A DNA stretch of 64,000 nucleotides from Paenarthrobacter ureafaciens (GCF_004028095.1 NZ_SBHM01000007.1:1488001-1552000); one strand, 5' to 3'; shown: positions 25,777-35,472, numbered from the stretch's first letter. The notes: generated by a model from the letters alone, not told the origin. Program-made: numbers and translations.

Positions 25777-25793
25777 TTTGGGAAATACTCCCT

Positions 25794-25813
25794 ACATCGA
25801 CGAACATCAATAT
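25794..25813. promoter_or_regulatory. ArsR operator 3 (imperfect)
   Basis: ACATCGA-N6-TCAATAT: right half perfect, left half with two changes, same spacing, 37 bases after operator 2. Two spaced sites suggest cooperative repression of the arsC-trxB-arsO transcription unit. Confidence 0.5.
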
Positions 25814-25887
25814 CTGGAGGGTGTGGGTTGCGGCCCCGAATAGCCAAGCCGAACAGCTCACCCAACCCAAACCCAGGAGAACTCCTT

Positions 25888-26310
25888 ATGAGCACCGAAA
25901 CCGTCAAGAAGCCGTCCGTTCTGTTCGTCTGCGTCCACAACGCCGGCCGGTCCCAGATGGCCGCAGCGTTCCTGACCACTCTGGCGCACGGCGCGATCGA
26001 GGTCCGCTCCGCCGGTTCCCAGCCTGCGGACAAGGTCAACCCCGCAGCCGTCGAGGCCATGGCCGAACTCGGCATCGACATGTCCGCCGAGATCCCGAAG
26101 GTCCTGACCACCGAGGCCGTGCAGGCCTCGGACGTTGTGATCACGATGGGCTGCGGGGACGAATGCCCGTACTTCCCCGGCAAGCGCTACGAGGACTGGG
26201 TCCTGGAAGACCCGGCAGGGCAGGGTGTGGAGGCGGTCCGTCCGATCCGGGACGAGATCAAGAGCCGCATCGAGGACCTGATCGCTTCCCTGATCCCAGC
26301 CGCCAAATAA
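25888..26310 (+). CDS. arsC: Arsenate reductase ArsC (LMW-phosphatase type)
   Basis: 140 residues from ATG 25888, with AGGAG 8-12 bases upstream; longer in-frame starts would overlap the fusion gene. P-loop CVHNAGRS (Cys15) binds arsenate; Cys89 and Cys93 in MGCGDECPYFPG supply the redox relay. The GCGDECP pattern matches thioredoxin- or mycothiol-dependent actinobacterial ArsC. A thioredoxin-reductase-like gene follows 36 bases later, which favours electron supply from a thioredoxin system. Confidence 0.93.
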   Translation: MSTETVKKPSVLFVCVHNAGRSQMAAAFLTTLAHGAIEVRSAGSQPADKVNPAAVEAMAELGIDMSAEIPKVLTTEAVQASDVVITMGCGDECPYFPGKRYEDWVLEDPAGQGVEAVRPIRDEIKSRIEDLIASLIPAAK

Positions 26311-26346
26311 CCCGGCCCTTCCAGTCTCTCTCTTAGGAGCAGTTTC

Positions 26347-27324
26347 GTGAGCACCGAACAACTGATCATCATCGGCTCCGGCCCTGCCGGGTACACCGCA
26401 GCCATTTACGCCGCCGGCGCCGGCCTCAAGCCTTTGGTCCTGGCCGGGTCCGTCACCGCCGGCGGGGCGCTGATGAACACCACCGAGGTGGAGAACTTCC
26501 CGGGCTTCCCAGGCGGGATCCAAGGCCCCGAACTGATGGACGGTCTGCAGGAACAGGCTGAGAAGTTTGGTGCGCAGGTGGTGTTCGACGACGTCACCGA
26601 AGTTGATCTCACCGGTCACCTTAAGCGCGTGGTCACGGGCGCCGGCGAGACGCATGAGGCCCCGGCTGTCATCCTCGCGACTGGCTCGGCTTATAAGGAA
26701 CTCGGCCTGGCCGAAGAGAAGAAACTGTCCGGTCACGGGGTGTCCTGGTGCGCCACCTGCGACGGGTTCTTCTTCAAGGACCAGGACATCATCGTCGTCG
26801 GGGGCGGGGACTCGGCCATGGAAGAAGCGACGTTCCTGACCCGCTTCGCCAAGTCCGTCACCGTCGTGGTCCGCAAGGACGAACTCCGGGCCTCCCGGAT
26901 TATGGCCCAGCGCGCCAAGGACAACCCCAAGATCAGTTTCGCCTTCAATTCCGCCATCACCGCCATCCACGGCGACACCAAGGTCACCGGTGTCACCTTG
27001 ACTGACACCCGCACCGGGGAAACCCGCCACCAGGACGCGACCGGGATCTTCGTCGCGATCGGTCACCTGCCCCGCACCGAACTGGTTACCGGACAGGTCG
27101 AGCTGGACAACGAGGGCTACATCAAGGTTGACTCACCCACCACGCTCACCAACCTCTCCGGTGTTTTCGCCTGCGGGGACGCCGTGGACCACCGCTACCG
27201 GCAGGCCATCACCGCCGCCGGCACAGGATGCGCGGCAGCATTGGACGCCGAACGCTACCTCGCCGCGCTGGAGGACGCAGACAGCATCGCCACCGCCCTG
27301 GTCGAAGAACCCACCCACGCCTAA
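26347..27324 (+). CDS. Thioredoxin-reductase-like FAD/NAD(P) oxidoreductase
   Basis: 325 residues from GTG 26347 (TTAGGAG before it). FAD-binding [13 protein letters not shown] at 10-22, redox-active Cys135-Cys138 in [11 protein letters not shown](P)-binding [12 protein letters not shown], and the C-terminal [21 protein letters not shown] typical of TrxB. It probably reduces the thioredoxin that serves ArsC. A thioredoxin gene is not present in the island, so the chromosomal one would be used. Confidence 0.9.
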   Translation: MSTEQLIIIGSGPAGYTAAIYAAGAGLKPLVLAGSVTAGGALMNTTEVENFPGFPGGIQGPELMDGLQEQAEKFGAQVVFDDVTEVDLTGHLKRVVTGAGETHEAPAVILATGSAYKELGLAEEKKLSGHGVSWCATCDGFFFKDQDIIVVGGGDSAMEEATFLTRFAKSVTVVVRKDELRASRIMAQRAKDNPKISFAFNSAITAIHGDTKVTGVTLTDTRTGETRHQDATGIFVAIGHLPRTELVTGQVELDNEGYIKVDSPTTLTNLSGVFACGDAVDHRYRQAITAAGTGCAAALDAERYLAALEDADSIATALVEEPTHA

Positions 27325-27417
27325 GCACACGATCAGGGGGTGAACTGGATGCCCCCGCCGGACCGGCAGGCACCCCGAAACCACCGCACCAACGGATACA
27401 GAGAACAGAGGACAGTC

Positions 27418-28815
27418 ATGGATACAGCCACCAGCGCCCTTCCCATCGCCGTGATCGGTGCAGGCCCGGTAGGGCTCGCCGCCGCGGCGCACCTGCTCGA
27501 ACAGGGCCTGGACCCGGTCATCTTCGAAGCGGGCCCCACCGCGGGCTCCGCGAACGAGCACTGGCGGCACATCCGGCTGTTCTCCCCGTGGCGGTTCAAC
27601 ACCGACGCCGCAGCCGTGCGGCTGCTCGAACAAACCGGTTGGGAGCACCCGCGCCCCACCGCCCTGCCCTACGGCGGCGAACTCATAGACAACTACCTCA
27701 CCCCGCTGGCCGCCACGGAACCGATCGCGTCCCGCCTCCACACCAACGCACGGGTCATTGCCGTCACCCGGCAGGGCCTGGACAAAACCCACAGCAAGAA
27801 CCGGGACACCACCGCATTCACCGTCCGCGTCGACCACGGCAACGGGGAGATCCGGGACCACACCTTAGCCGCGGTCATCGACGCCTCCGGAACCTGGTCC
27901 ACGCGCAACCCGCTGGGCACGTCCGGCCTGCCCGCCATCGGCGAAGAACAAGCCGGTGCGCGGATCTCCTCGCCCCTGCCCGACGTGACCGGCCGGGACC
28001 GCGAAGCATTCGCCGGCCGCCGCGTGCTGGTTGTCGGTGCCGGCCACTCGGCGGCGAATACCCTGATTAACCTGGCCGACCTGGCCAAAGCGGAGCCCGC
28101 CACCCGGATCCTCTGGGCCGTCCGCGGCGCGAGCGCTGAGAAGGTTTACGGTGGCGGTGACGCCGACGGGCTCCCGGCCCGCGGCCAGCTCGGCTCCCGG
28201 CTGCGCCGCCTTGTCGAGGCAGGCACCATCGAACTGCATACCGGGTACGGGATCAGCACCATCAAAACCCTCAACACGGGTGTCACGGTCGAGGCCGTGG
28301 ACGGGCGCACCCTCGAGGCCGACGTCATCGTCCCGTGCACCGGTTTCCGGCCCGATCTGGATATCCTGCGGGAACTGCGCCTGAACCTGGACCCGGCCGT
28401 TGAAGCACCCACCGAACTCGGCCCCCTCATCGACCCCGAATTCCACTCCTGCGGGACCGTCCCACCCCACGGCGCGAAGCTTCTCGCCCATCCGGAAAAG
28501 GACTTCTACATTGTCGGGATGAAGTCGTACGGCCGGGCCCCGACGTTTCTGCTTGCCACCGGCTACGAGCAAGTCCGCTCCGTCGCGGCCGCCCTTGCCG
28601 GAGACCACGAAGCCGCCGACACTGTCCATCTGGATCTGCCCGAAACGGGTGTTTGCTCCGCCGATATCGGCGCCAGCTGCGACGTCCCCGCCAACACGAC
28701 CCCCGCGACCGAAGAGCAAGAGTCCCAAGGTTGCTGCTCGGCTCCGGAGCCGGCGTTCGTCGGGTTCCCGACCGGGCTGGCGCACGGGCGTTCGGGCCAA
28801 AACCAGCCCAATTAA
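27418..28815 (+). CDS. FAD-dependent monooxygenase-like flavoprotein (ArsO-like)
   Basis: 465 residues. FAD-binding GAGPVGLAAAAHLLEQ near residue 14, a second nucleotide-binding GAGHSAANTLINL near 205, and ATGYEQVRSV towards the end. Flavoproteins of this size recur in actinobacterial and other ars operons under the name ArsO; their reaction is unproven. The C-terminal tail has paired cysteines (ASCDVP, GCCSAPEP) that could bind As(III). It is the last gene of the arsC-trxB-arsO unit, 93 bases after the TrxB-like gene, with a long hairpin behind it. Confidence 0.8.
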   Translation: MDTATSALPIAVIGAGPVGLAAAAHLLEQGLDPVIFEAGPTAGSANEHWRHIRLFSPWRFNTDAAAVRLLEQTGWEHPRPTALPYGGELIDNYLTPLAATEPIASRLHTNARVIAVTRQGLDKTHSKNRDTTAFTVRVDHGNGEIRDHTLAAVIDASGTWSTRNPLGTSGLPAIGEEQAGARISSPLPDVTGRDREAFAGRRVLVVGAGHSAANTLINLADLAKAEPATRILWAVRGASAEKVYGGGDADGLPARGQLGSRLRRLVEAGTIELHTGYGISTIKTLNTGVTVEAVDGRTLEADVIVPCTGFRPDLDILRELRLNLDPAVEAPTELGPLIDPEFHSCGTVPPHGAKLLAHPEKDFYIVGMKSYGRAPTFLLATGYEQVRSVAAALAGDHEAADTVHLDLPETGVCSADIGASCDVPANTTPATEEQESQGCCSAPEPAFVGFPTGLAHGRSGQNQPN

Positions 28816-28843
28816 AGTGATGAAGTGACGGCCAGCCGGCCTT

Positions 28844-28904
28844 GAAGCCGGCGGCGGCTGGGGGGAGAGTCTCGGTCTCAGAAGACTCTGTCGCCGCCGG
28901 CTTC
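28844..28904 (+). terminator. Long hairpin at the end of the ars island
   Basis: A perfect 13-bp stem GAAGCCGGCGGCG / CGCCGCCGGCTTC (28844-28856 and 28892-28904) contains an inner AGAGTC/GACTCT stem. There is no T-run after it, so it may be a Rho-assisted end or an island border structure. Confidence 0.6.
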
Positions 28905-29121
28905 GTCATGGGCCGGACCGCCCTGCGGCGGCCGGAGCACCGGTTGTGGAGACCACCGATGCGGTGTTGCGAAGTGGAATTCCGGCGATGCTTGGGGCTT
29001 GTCCGGCCTTCCAAGAAACAGTTAACCGTCCGGCGGAACCGGTTACACCAGTAGTCGGTACTCGTTATATCGGTGCCTCACAGGGGCCCACTACTTGGTC
29101 CTACTCGTCGGCCGCAAGAAC
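28905..29121. other. Non-coding remainder between the ars island and the PAP2 gene
   Basis: Together with the hairpin this makes a 306-base gap. I see no gene, tRNA or complete repeat in it. Short open frames here lack ribosome sites and family resemblance. It could be the scar of an insertion boundary, but no direct repeats were found to show that. Confidence 0.5.
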
Positions 29122-29829
29122 CTACCCGCCCCGCCCGTTCCTCGCGGCGTCCACGAACACCGCCAAGCCCAAGACACCAAGTGCAACTCCCAGTGAAGCC
29201 ACAACATCGGTGAGCCAGTGATATCCCAGGTAGAGCCGGCTGTAGGCGACCAGCAGCGTCAGGACAGCGGCGGCACCATACGCCAGGACCGCCGTCGTAC
29301 GCGTCCAGGAACGGGAGCACAGCAGGTAGGCGAGGACGAACGCCAGTACCGAGGCGCCGAGGGTGTGGCCGGAGGGGAAGGACAGGGCGTCGTCGGGCCC
29401 AAGCAGGAAATCCGTGGAAGGCGGCCGGGAGCGGGTCACTTCCAGTTTGACCACGGTGGCAAGCACCACTGAGACAAGCATGGCCCCCAACAGCACGGCA
29501 GGACGCCACAGCTCCCGCTTCCATACAGCCCAGACCACGGCAATCACTCCCGCGGCGATCGACGTGACCGTTGGCGAAGTCAGTCCGGAAACCGCCGCGA
29601 GGAAGCCGTTTACCTGGGGACTGCGCGAATCCACGACCAACGTGTGGACTGTTCCGTCAAGGGTTGCCAGCCCGCTGGAGGACAGGACAGCGGCAAACAT
29701 CAACCAGAAGATGGCATCTCCGGCCACGAACAGGGCGCCGGCCCAAAGGAACAGCACACGCTGGCGCGGCCGCAGGGGAGGGCCGGGCCGGAATCGCGCC
29801 GGGGAACGCATTGATGACGCAGGGAGCAT
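29122..29829 (-). CDS. PAP2-family phosphatase, integral membrane
   Basis: About 235 residues from ATG 29829 (the start is uncertain; upstream in-frame codons reach 29880). Six membrane segments carry the three phosphatase motifs KLEVTRSRPP, PSGHT and SRLYLGYHWLTDV. These enzymes remove phosphate from undecaprenyl diphosphate, phosphatidate or related lipids on the outer face of the membrane. It sits 9 bases after the FUSC gene stop would be read on the opposite side of 29880-29889, same strand. Substrate not resolvable. Confidence 0.85.
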   Translation of the reverse strand: MLPASSMRSPARFRPGPPLRPRQRVLFLWAGALFVAGDAIFWLMFAAVLSSSGLATLDGTVHTLVVDSRSPQVNGFLAAVSGLTSPTVTSIAAGVIAVVWAVWKRELWRPAVLLGAMLVSVVLATVVKLEVTRSRPPSTDFLLGPDDALSFPSGHTLGASVLAFVLAYLLCSRSWTRTTAVLAYGAAAVLTLLVAYSRLYLGYHWLTDVVASLGVALGVLGLAVFVDAARNGRGG

Positions 29830-29888
29830 CGCTCCATTATCCACAGCGGACTTGGGCCTTCGCTGGGAGCGGGCGCGCAAGGCCCAAG

Positions 29889-31016
29889 TCAGAGCCGCGG
29901 CAAAACCGAGCGCGCCTCTTCCGGATCCAGGCCGCTGGCTTCAAGCAGGTCCACCAGGAGCGGCCTGAACAGCATCACCACGGCCTCCCCCTCCAACCGC
30001 TGCACATCGAGCATTTTCGGGTGCACGCGCGAGGCCACCATGGTCAGCTCGGTGCGGGCACGCCGCATGTGGGCCCGTCGGGCGCCGTCGTTCTGCTCCG
30101 CCAAACCGAGGGTCAACTCATCGATTGCTGCGGCGGTCTCCTGCAGGACTTCGGCGATGTTGTCGATCGCCTCATCGGAGAGCGCCGCGTGGTTGATCGC
30201 GCTGGTCAGCCTGCGGGCAAAGACCCGGCTGTTACGCAGCGCGAGGTCGATGTACTCCAGGGAATGCTCCAGCCCGGCCAGTTCATCCCTGTGCCGTCGA
30301 TGCGCGGGAGCGAGCGTTGCCACCTCCCCGGATGCCCGCAGCGTCTGCCGCATACGATCCACCAGCGCCTGGCAGTTGCGGCCGCGGATCAGCGCATGCC
30401 ACGCGGCGGTGGAGTCACTGTCGATCATCGCCTTCGCGCAGTCGCGCAGGATTTCCGCGAGCTCGTCCAAGATCTTCCGGATGTCCTTCCGCGGCTCCCG
30501 GCGTGGGTCCTTCGGCATGAGGACGGTCACCAGGAGCGCGAACACTCCGCCCACCACTGCGTCCAGGCTGCGCGTGAACGGCCCGCCGGCCGGCGCCGGC
30601 AGCAGCACCACCAAGAGCGACTGCAGGCCCAGCTGGGTGGTGAAGATGGTGCCGCTGTCCAGGAACCTGGCCAGCAGGATGGAGAAAAGAAGTACGACGG
30701 CGGCCTGCCAGATTCCGGCGCCCAGCCAGTGGAGCAGGAGGTCGCCTACAACGATGCCGAGCGTGCAGCCCAAACCGACCTCGATCACGCGACGCAGGCG
30801 TGGATCGCGGGAGAACCCCAGCGCAATCAAGGATGACGTTGCGGCGAACAGGGGGCCTTGGTGGCCGAGGACGTATTCGGCAAACGCGTAAGCACCCACC
30901 GCGCACACGGTCATCTGGATGGCGGGCACCAGTGAGTTCCGGCTCCGCACCAGGCCGGTCCTCAGCCGGGTACGCACAAACCTCTTGCTTGCGGAGAGTC
31001 CCTTCGTGGCGGCCAT
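29889..31016 (-). CDS. FUSC/aromatic-acid-exporter-family membrane protein
   Basis: 375 residues. About five or six membrane segments in residues 28-165 (AIQMTVCAVGAYAFAEYVLGH; GLGCTLGIVVGDLLLHW) are followed by a long helical cytoplasmic half (about 170-375). This matches FUSC/ArAE proteins, which export aromatic acids or small amphiphiles or serve envelope roles. It starts 217 bases from pstS, transcribed away from it. Confidence 0.82.
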   Translation of the reverse strand: MAATKGLSASKRFVRTRLRTGLVRSRNSLVPAIQMTVCAVGAYAFAEYVLGHQGPLFAATSSLIALGFSRDPRLRRVIEVGLGCTLGIVVGDLLLHWLGAGIWQAAVVLLFSILLARFLDSGTIFTTQLGLQSLLVVLLPAPAGGPFTRSLDAVVGGVFALLVTVLMPKDPRREPRKDIRKILDELAEILRDCAKAMIDSDSTAAWHALIRGRNCQALVDRMRQTLRASGEVATLAPAHRRHRDELAGLEHSLEYIDLALRNSRVFARRLTSAINHAALSDEAIDNIAEVLQETAAAIDELTLGLAEQNDGARRAHMRRARTELTMVASRVHPKMLDVQRLEGEAVVMLFRPLLVDLLEASGLDPEEARSVLPRL

Positions 31017-31092
31017 GCCTTCCAGTCTATTTGCGGAAACCTGCCACCAACCTCAAGGTGGCACGCGCCACATAACCCAATGGTCCGCCGTC

Positions 31093-31114
31093 GTTCACTT
31101 TCCGTTCACATTCC
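31093..31114 (+). promoter_or_regulatory. PHO box before pstS
   Basis: Two 11-nt direct repeats, GTTCACTTTCC and GTTCACATTCC, lie 120-141 bases before the pstS start. This is the PhoP/PhoR direct-repeat unit (GTTCACC-type) of actinobacteria, so pstSCAB should be induced when phosphate is low. Confidence 0.85.
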
Positions 31115-31233
31115 GCCACAGGTCCCGTTACCTGCGCTCCATACCTTCAGTTAAGGCACAAAAGGTCCACAGATCACCCGCGCCGAAATCTCCGTTCGGC
31201 AGCATCTGAAATCCCTGGAAGGGGCACATACAA

Positions 31234-32355
31234 GTGAAGGCAACTCACTTCGGCCGTACCGCGGCCATCGCGGTCATCGCAGCTGGCGCACTCGCGCTCA
31301 CCGCTTGTGGTTCCGACAACGCAACCGGCACCTCCGCCGGCACGCAGTCCGCCGCATCCGGTACCAAGGTCACCGGCACCCTCACGGGCATCGGCGCCTC
31401 CTCCACCGGCGCCGCCATGGACGCATGGAAGGCCGGCTTCTCTGCCGCCAACCAGGGCGCCACGGTTCAGTACTCTCCGGATGGTTCCGGTGCAGGCCGC
31501 AAGGCCATCGTCGACGGTTCGGCCCAGTTCGCCGGTTCCGACGCCTACCTGAAGGATGAGGAGCTGGAAGCCTCCAAGGCCAAGTGCGGTCCCGATGGCG
31601 CAATCAACATCCCGGTGTACATCTCCCCGATCGCTGTTGCTTTCAACGTTCCGGGCATCACTGAACTGAAGCTTGACGCCACCACCGTAGCCAAAATCTT
31701 CCGCGGCGAGATCACCAACTGGAACGATCCCGCTATTGCCGCCCTCAACGAAGGCGTCAGCCTGCCGGACCTCAAGGTCACCCCGGTCAACCGCTCTGAC
31801 GACTCCGGTACCACCTCCAACTTCACCGACTACCTGGCAGCTGCTGCTCCCGAGGTTTGGACGGATAAGGCTGCAGGCGTTTGGCCCGCATCCCTGAAGG
31901 GCGAGAACGCCAAGGGCACCTCCGGCGTCGTCAAGACCGTCACCGACACCCCCGGTGCCGTGACCTACGCTGATGACTCCGCCGTCTCCGGCAAGCTGGG
32001 CACCGCATCCATCAAGGTCGGCGAGGAGTTCGTCAAGATCTCCGCTGAGGCCGCTGCCAAGGCTGTTGAAGCAGGCAAGCCCGTTGAAGGCCGCGCCACC
32101 AACGACGTTGCCATCAAGCTGGACCGCAAGACCACCGCTTCCGGCGCTTACCCGGTAGTGCTCGTCTCCTACCACGTTGTGTGCACCACGTATGAAACCA
32201 AGGACGTGGCTGACCTGGTCAAGGCCTTCGAAACCTACGTCGTCTCCGACGAGGGCCAGAAGACCGCAGCTGACGCCGCAAAGTCCGCACCGCTTTCCAA
32301 GGCGCTGCAGGACAAGGCCAAGGCCGCCATCGACACCATCAAGGCCAAAGCCTAA
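31234..32355 (+). CDS. pstS: Phosphate ABC transporter substrate-binding lipoprotein PstS
   Basis: 373 residues from GTG 31234. Lipoprotein signal with lipobox ALTAC (Cys25). The phosphate-binding loops are visible: TGIGASSTGAAMDAW, YSPDGSGAGRKAI and NRSDDSGTTSNFTDYL. It binds phosphate outside the membrane for PstCA. It is the first gene of pstSCAB behind a PHO box. Confidence 0.96.
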   Translation: MKATHFGRTAAIAVIAAGALALTACGSDNATGTSAGTQSAASGTKVTGTLTGIGASSTGAAMDAWKAGFSAANQGATVQYSPDGSGAGRKAIVDGSAQFAGSDAYLKDEELEASKAKCGPDGAINIPVYISPIAVAFNVPGITELKLDATTVAKIFRGEITNWNDPAIAALNEGVSLPDLKVTPVNRSDDSGTTSNFTDYLAAAAPEVWTDKAAGVWPASLKGENAKGTSGVVKTVTDTPGAVTYADDSAVSGKLGTASIKVGEEFVKISAEAAAKAVEAGKPVEGRATNDVAIKLDRKTTASGAYPVVLVSYHVVCTTYETKDVADLVKAFETYVVSDEGQKTAADAAKSAPLSKALQDKAKAAIDTIKAKA

Positions 32356-32492
32356 GGTTTCCCGGCGGGCTTGCCCGGACCGGCTGAACACTGAAGTTCC
32401 CTGTCCCGGATGCCGGTGGCCAGAAGCCACCGTTCCGGGGCAGGGAACTTAGCCATGCAAGACCAGTTCACTCCAGACTTAAGGATCGTGAA

Positions 32493-33425
32493 GTGACCAC
32501 CAACTCCCTGACAACCTCCCAAGGCGCAGGACGCGCCGGGGACAAGGTTTTCTCCGGGGCCGCCTTGGCCGCAGGGTGCCTGATTCTCGCGGTTCTCTTC
32601 GGAGTCGCGCTGTTCCTGGTAGTCCAGGCCATCCCGGCACTGGTCGCACCTCCGGAGGACATCCAAGGCGGGCACGGCTTCTTTGCCTACATCGCCCCGA
32701 TCGTGGTGGGTACGCTCATTGCCGCCGTGATCGCCCTCGTCATCGCCACGCCTGTGGCAATCGGCGTCGCACTGTTCATCTCGCACTACGCACCCCGCCG
32801 GCTTGCCGCAGGCCTGGGCTACGTGGTGGACCTCCTTGCCGCCATCCCTTCCGTTGTTTACGGTGCGTGGGGCGCGGCGTTCCTCGCCAAGGAGATCTCC
32901 CCGGCCTACGACTGGCTGGCCAACAACCTGGGCTGGGTCCCGATCTTCCAAGGCCCGGCCTCCGCTACCGGCAAGACCATCCTCACCGCAGGCATCGTCC
33001 TGTCCGTCATGGTCCTTCCCATCATCACGTCCCTGTCCCGCGAAATCTTCCTGCAGACCCCCAAGCTGCACGAGGAAGCCGCGCTGGCCCTGGGAGCGAC
33101 CCGTTGGGAAATGATCCGCATGGCCGTCTTCCCGTTCGGCCGTCCGGGCATCATCAGCGCCATCATGCTGGGCCTGGGCCGCGCGCTCGGCGAGACCATG
33201 GCCGTCGCTCTGGTGCTCTCCTCCGGCGCCCTGACTGCGAGCCTGATCCAGTCCGGCAACCAGACCATCGCCGCCGAAATTGCCCTGAACTTCCCGGAAG
33301 CAAGCGGCCTCAAGGTCAACACGCTGATCGCCGCAGGCCTGGTGCTGTTCGTCATCACCCTTGGCGTGAACATGATCGCCCGTTGGATCATCACCAAGCA
33401 CAAAGAATTCTCGGGAGCCAACTAA
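32493..33425 (+). CDS. pstC: Phosphate ABC transporter permease PstC
   Basis: 310 residues from GTG 32493. Six membrane segments; the permease EAA-type loop EEAALALGATRWEMIRMAV contacts PstB. AAIPSVVYGAWG lies in the third segment. The pstA ATG follows directly on its stop codon. Confidence 0.95.
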   Translation: MTTNSLTTSQGAGRAGDKVFSGAALAAGCLILAVLFGVALFLVVQAIPALVAPPEDIQGGHGFFAYIAPIVVGTLIAAVIALVIATPVAIGVALFISHYAPRRLAAGLGYVVDLLAAIPSVVYGAWGAAFLAKEISPAYDWLANNLGWVPIFQGPASATGKTILTAGIVLSVMVLPIITSLSREIFLQTPKLHEEAALALGATRWEMIRMAVFPFGRPGIISAIMLGLGRALGETMAVALVLSSGALTASLIQSGNQTIAAEIALNFPEASGLKVNTLIAAGLVLFVITLGVNMIARWIITKHKEFSGAN

Positions 33426-34529
33426 ATGACCGCCACAGCAGTCCGCAAGCGCTCCGCGCTCACCAGGGGCCAACTGCCGAAGTTCGCGCCCTACGTAGTC
33501 CTGGCCGTCGCGCTGATCGTTGGCGCGGCCATCCTGGCCTTGATCGGCTTCAACGCCTTCGGCTGGGGGCTTGTCTCCGCGATCCTCTTCACCGTCGGCC
33601 TGGTGGCATGGAGCGGTGTTGTTGAAGGTGCCCGCAAAGCCAAGGACAAGCTGGCCACCTGCCTGGTGGTCGGGGCCTTCCTGGTGGCGCTCCTGCCCCT
33701 GGTTTCCGTGATTTGGACCGTCCTGGTGAACGGCATCCCCGGGCTTGTCACGCCGGGCTTCCTGAGCACGTCAATGAACGGGGTCACTGGCGCCTACGAC
33801 AACAAAGCAGTCGAGGAAGGCGGCGCGGTCTTCGGCGGTATCTACCACGCACTGCTGGGCACCGTACAGATCACGCTCCTGGCCACCGTCATTTCCGTGC
33901 CCGTCGGGCTCCTCACCGCCATCTACCTGGTGGAGTACGGTGCCGACCGACCATTGGCCAAGGCGATCACCTTCTTCGTGGACGTCATGACCGGCATCCC
34001 GTCCATCGTGGCCGGCCTGTTTGCGGCTGCGTTCTTCTTCGCAGTCGTGGGCCCCGGCACCAAGACCGGTGCGGTGGCCGCCGTCGCGCTTTCAGTCCTG
34101 ATGATTCCGGTGGTTGTCCGCTCCAGCGAGGAAATGCTCAAGATTGTCCCGAACGAGCTTCGCGAGGCGTCCTACGCGCTCGGTGTCCGGAAATGGCGCA
34201 CCATCCTGAAGGTTGTTATTCCGACGGCGATCTCCGGTATTGCTTCGGGCGTCACCTTGGCAATCGCCCGGGTCATCGGCGAAACCGCGCCGATCCTGGT
34301 GACGGCCGGTTTCGCTACCACCATCAACAACAACGTGTTCGGCGGCTGGATGGCCTCCCTGCCCACGTTCATTTACACGCAGATCCTGAATCCGACGTCG
34401 CCGTCCAACCCCGGCCCCTCGGACCAGCGTGCGTGGGGTGCGGCCCTGGTCCTGATCATCCTGGTGATGCTCCTGAACCTCGGAGCACGCCTGATCGCCC
34501 GTCTCTTCGCTCCGAAAACAGGCCGCTGA
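33426..34529 (+). CDS. pstA: Phosphate ABC transporter permease PstA
   Basis: 367 residues, longer than E. coli PstA because of an N-terminal extension with two or three extra membrane helices (about 15-70), usual in actinobacteria. The core has GIPSIVAGLFA and the coupling loop REASYALGVRKWRTILKVV. The start is immediately after the pstC stop. Confidence 0.94.
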   Translation: MTATAVRKRSALTRGQLPKFAPYVVLAVALIVGAAILALIGFNAFGWGLVSAILFTVGLVAWSGVVEGARKAKDKLATCLVVGAFLVALLPLVSVIWTVLVNGIPGLVTPGFLSTSMNGVTGAYDNKAVEEGGAVFGGIYHALLGTVQITLLATVISVPVGLLTAIYLVEYGADRPLAKAITFFVDVMTGIPSIVAGLFAAAFFFAVVGPGTKTGAVAAVALSVLMIPVVVRSSEEMLKIVPNELREASYALGVRKWRTILKVVIPTAISGIASGVTLAIARVIGETAPILVTAGFATTINNNVFGGWMASLPTFIYTQILNPTSPSNPGPSDQRAWGAALVLIILVMLLNLGARLIARLFAPKTGR

Positions 34530-34589
34530 CCGGGCCCACGGCACGTCCCGCCCCAAAACTTCCAGACCCCCAAGGAACAAAGGAACACC

Positions 34590-35369
34590 ATGTCCAAGCG
34601 CATCGACGTCAAAGACTTGAATGTCTACTACGGCAACTTCCTGGCCGTTGAGGACGTCAACATCAACATCGAAGCCAAGTCCGTCACGGCCTTCATTGGC
34701 CCGTCAGGCTGCGGCAAGTCCACCTTCCTCCGCACCTTGAACCGCATGCACGAGGTCCTTCCCGGCGCCCGTGTCGAGGGTGAGGTCCTGCTCGACGGCG
34801 ATAACCTCTATGGCCCCGGCGTGGACCCCGTGACCGTGCGCACGCAGGTTGGCATGGTCTTCCAGCGCCCCAACCCGTTCCCCACCATGTCCATCCGTGA
34901 CAACGTGCTGGCGGGCGTGAAGCTGAACAACAAGAAGATCTCCAAGGGCGCAGCCGACGCACTCGTGGAGAAGTCCCTGGTGGGCGCCAACCTGTGGAAC
35001 GAGGTCAAGGACCGCCTGGACAAGCCCGGTTCCGGCCTTTCCGGCGGCCAGCAGCAGCGTCTGTGCATTGCCCGCGCCATTGCGGTGGAGCCGCAGGTGA
35101 TCCTGATGGACGAACCGTGCTCCGCGCTGGACCCGATCTCCACCCTCGCCGTGGAGGACCTCATCAACGAGCTCAAGGACCAGTACACCGTGGTGATCGT
35201 GACCCACAACATGCAGCAGGCCGCCCGCGTTTCGGACAAGACGGCGTTCTTCAACATTGCCGGTACGGGCAAGCCGGGCAAGCTCATCGAGTTCGCGGAC
35301 ACCACCACCATCTTCAACAACCCGTCCCAGAAGGCCACCGAGGACTACGTGTCCGGCCGCTTCGGATAA
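34590..35369 (+). CDS. pstB: Phosphate ABC transporter ATP-binding protein PstB
   Basis: 259 residues. Walker [10 protein letters not shown] (37-45), signature LSGGQQQRL near 150, Walker [14 protein letters not shown] and switch His in VTHNMQQ. It drives phosphate import through PstCA. No phoU follows; the next gene is the convergent pit. Confidence 0.96.
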   Translation: MSKRIDVKDLNVYYGNFLAVEDVNINIEAKSVTAFIGPSGCGKSTFLRTLNRMHEVLPGARVEGEVLLDGDNLYGPGVDPVTVRTQVGMVFQRPNPFPTMSIRDNVLAGVKLNNKKISKGAADALVEKSLVGANLWNEVKDRLDKPGSGLSGGQQQRLCIARAIAVEPQVILMDEPCSALDPISTLAVEDLINELKDQYTVVIVTHNMQQAARVSDKTAFFNIAGTGKPGKLIEFADTTTIFNNPSQKATEDYVSGRFG

Positions 35370-35410
35370 GGGTTGTCCAGGCTCCGGTTTCCGTAGGGGA
35401 CCGGCGGATC

Positions 35411-35455
35411 ACGACGGCGGCCGTCGCCTTGGGGGTACGGCCGCCGTCGTCTTTT
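35411..35455 (+). terminator. Intrinsic terminator after pstB
   Basis: A perfect 14-bp stem (35411-35424 and 35437-35450), 12-base loop, then CTTTTCC. It is 41 bases after the pstB stop. Confidence 0.85.
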
Positions 35456-35472
35456 CCGTACCCGCCCCCGCA

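Noticed and set aside
28946..29221. 91-residue plus-strand frame after the ars island
   Set aside because: No ribosome site, no family resemblance and it runs into the PAP2 gene on the other strand.
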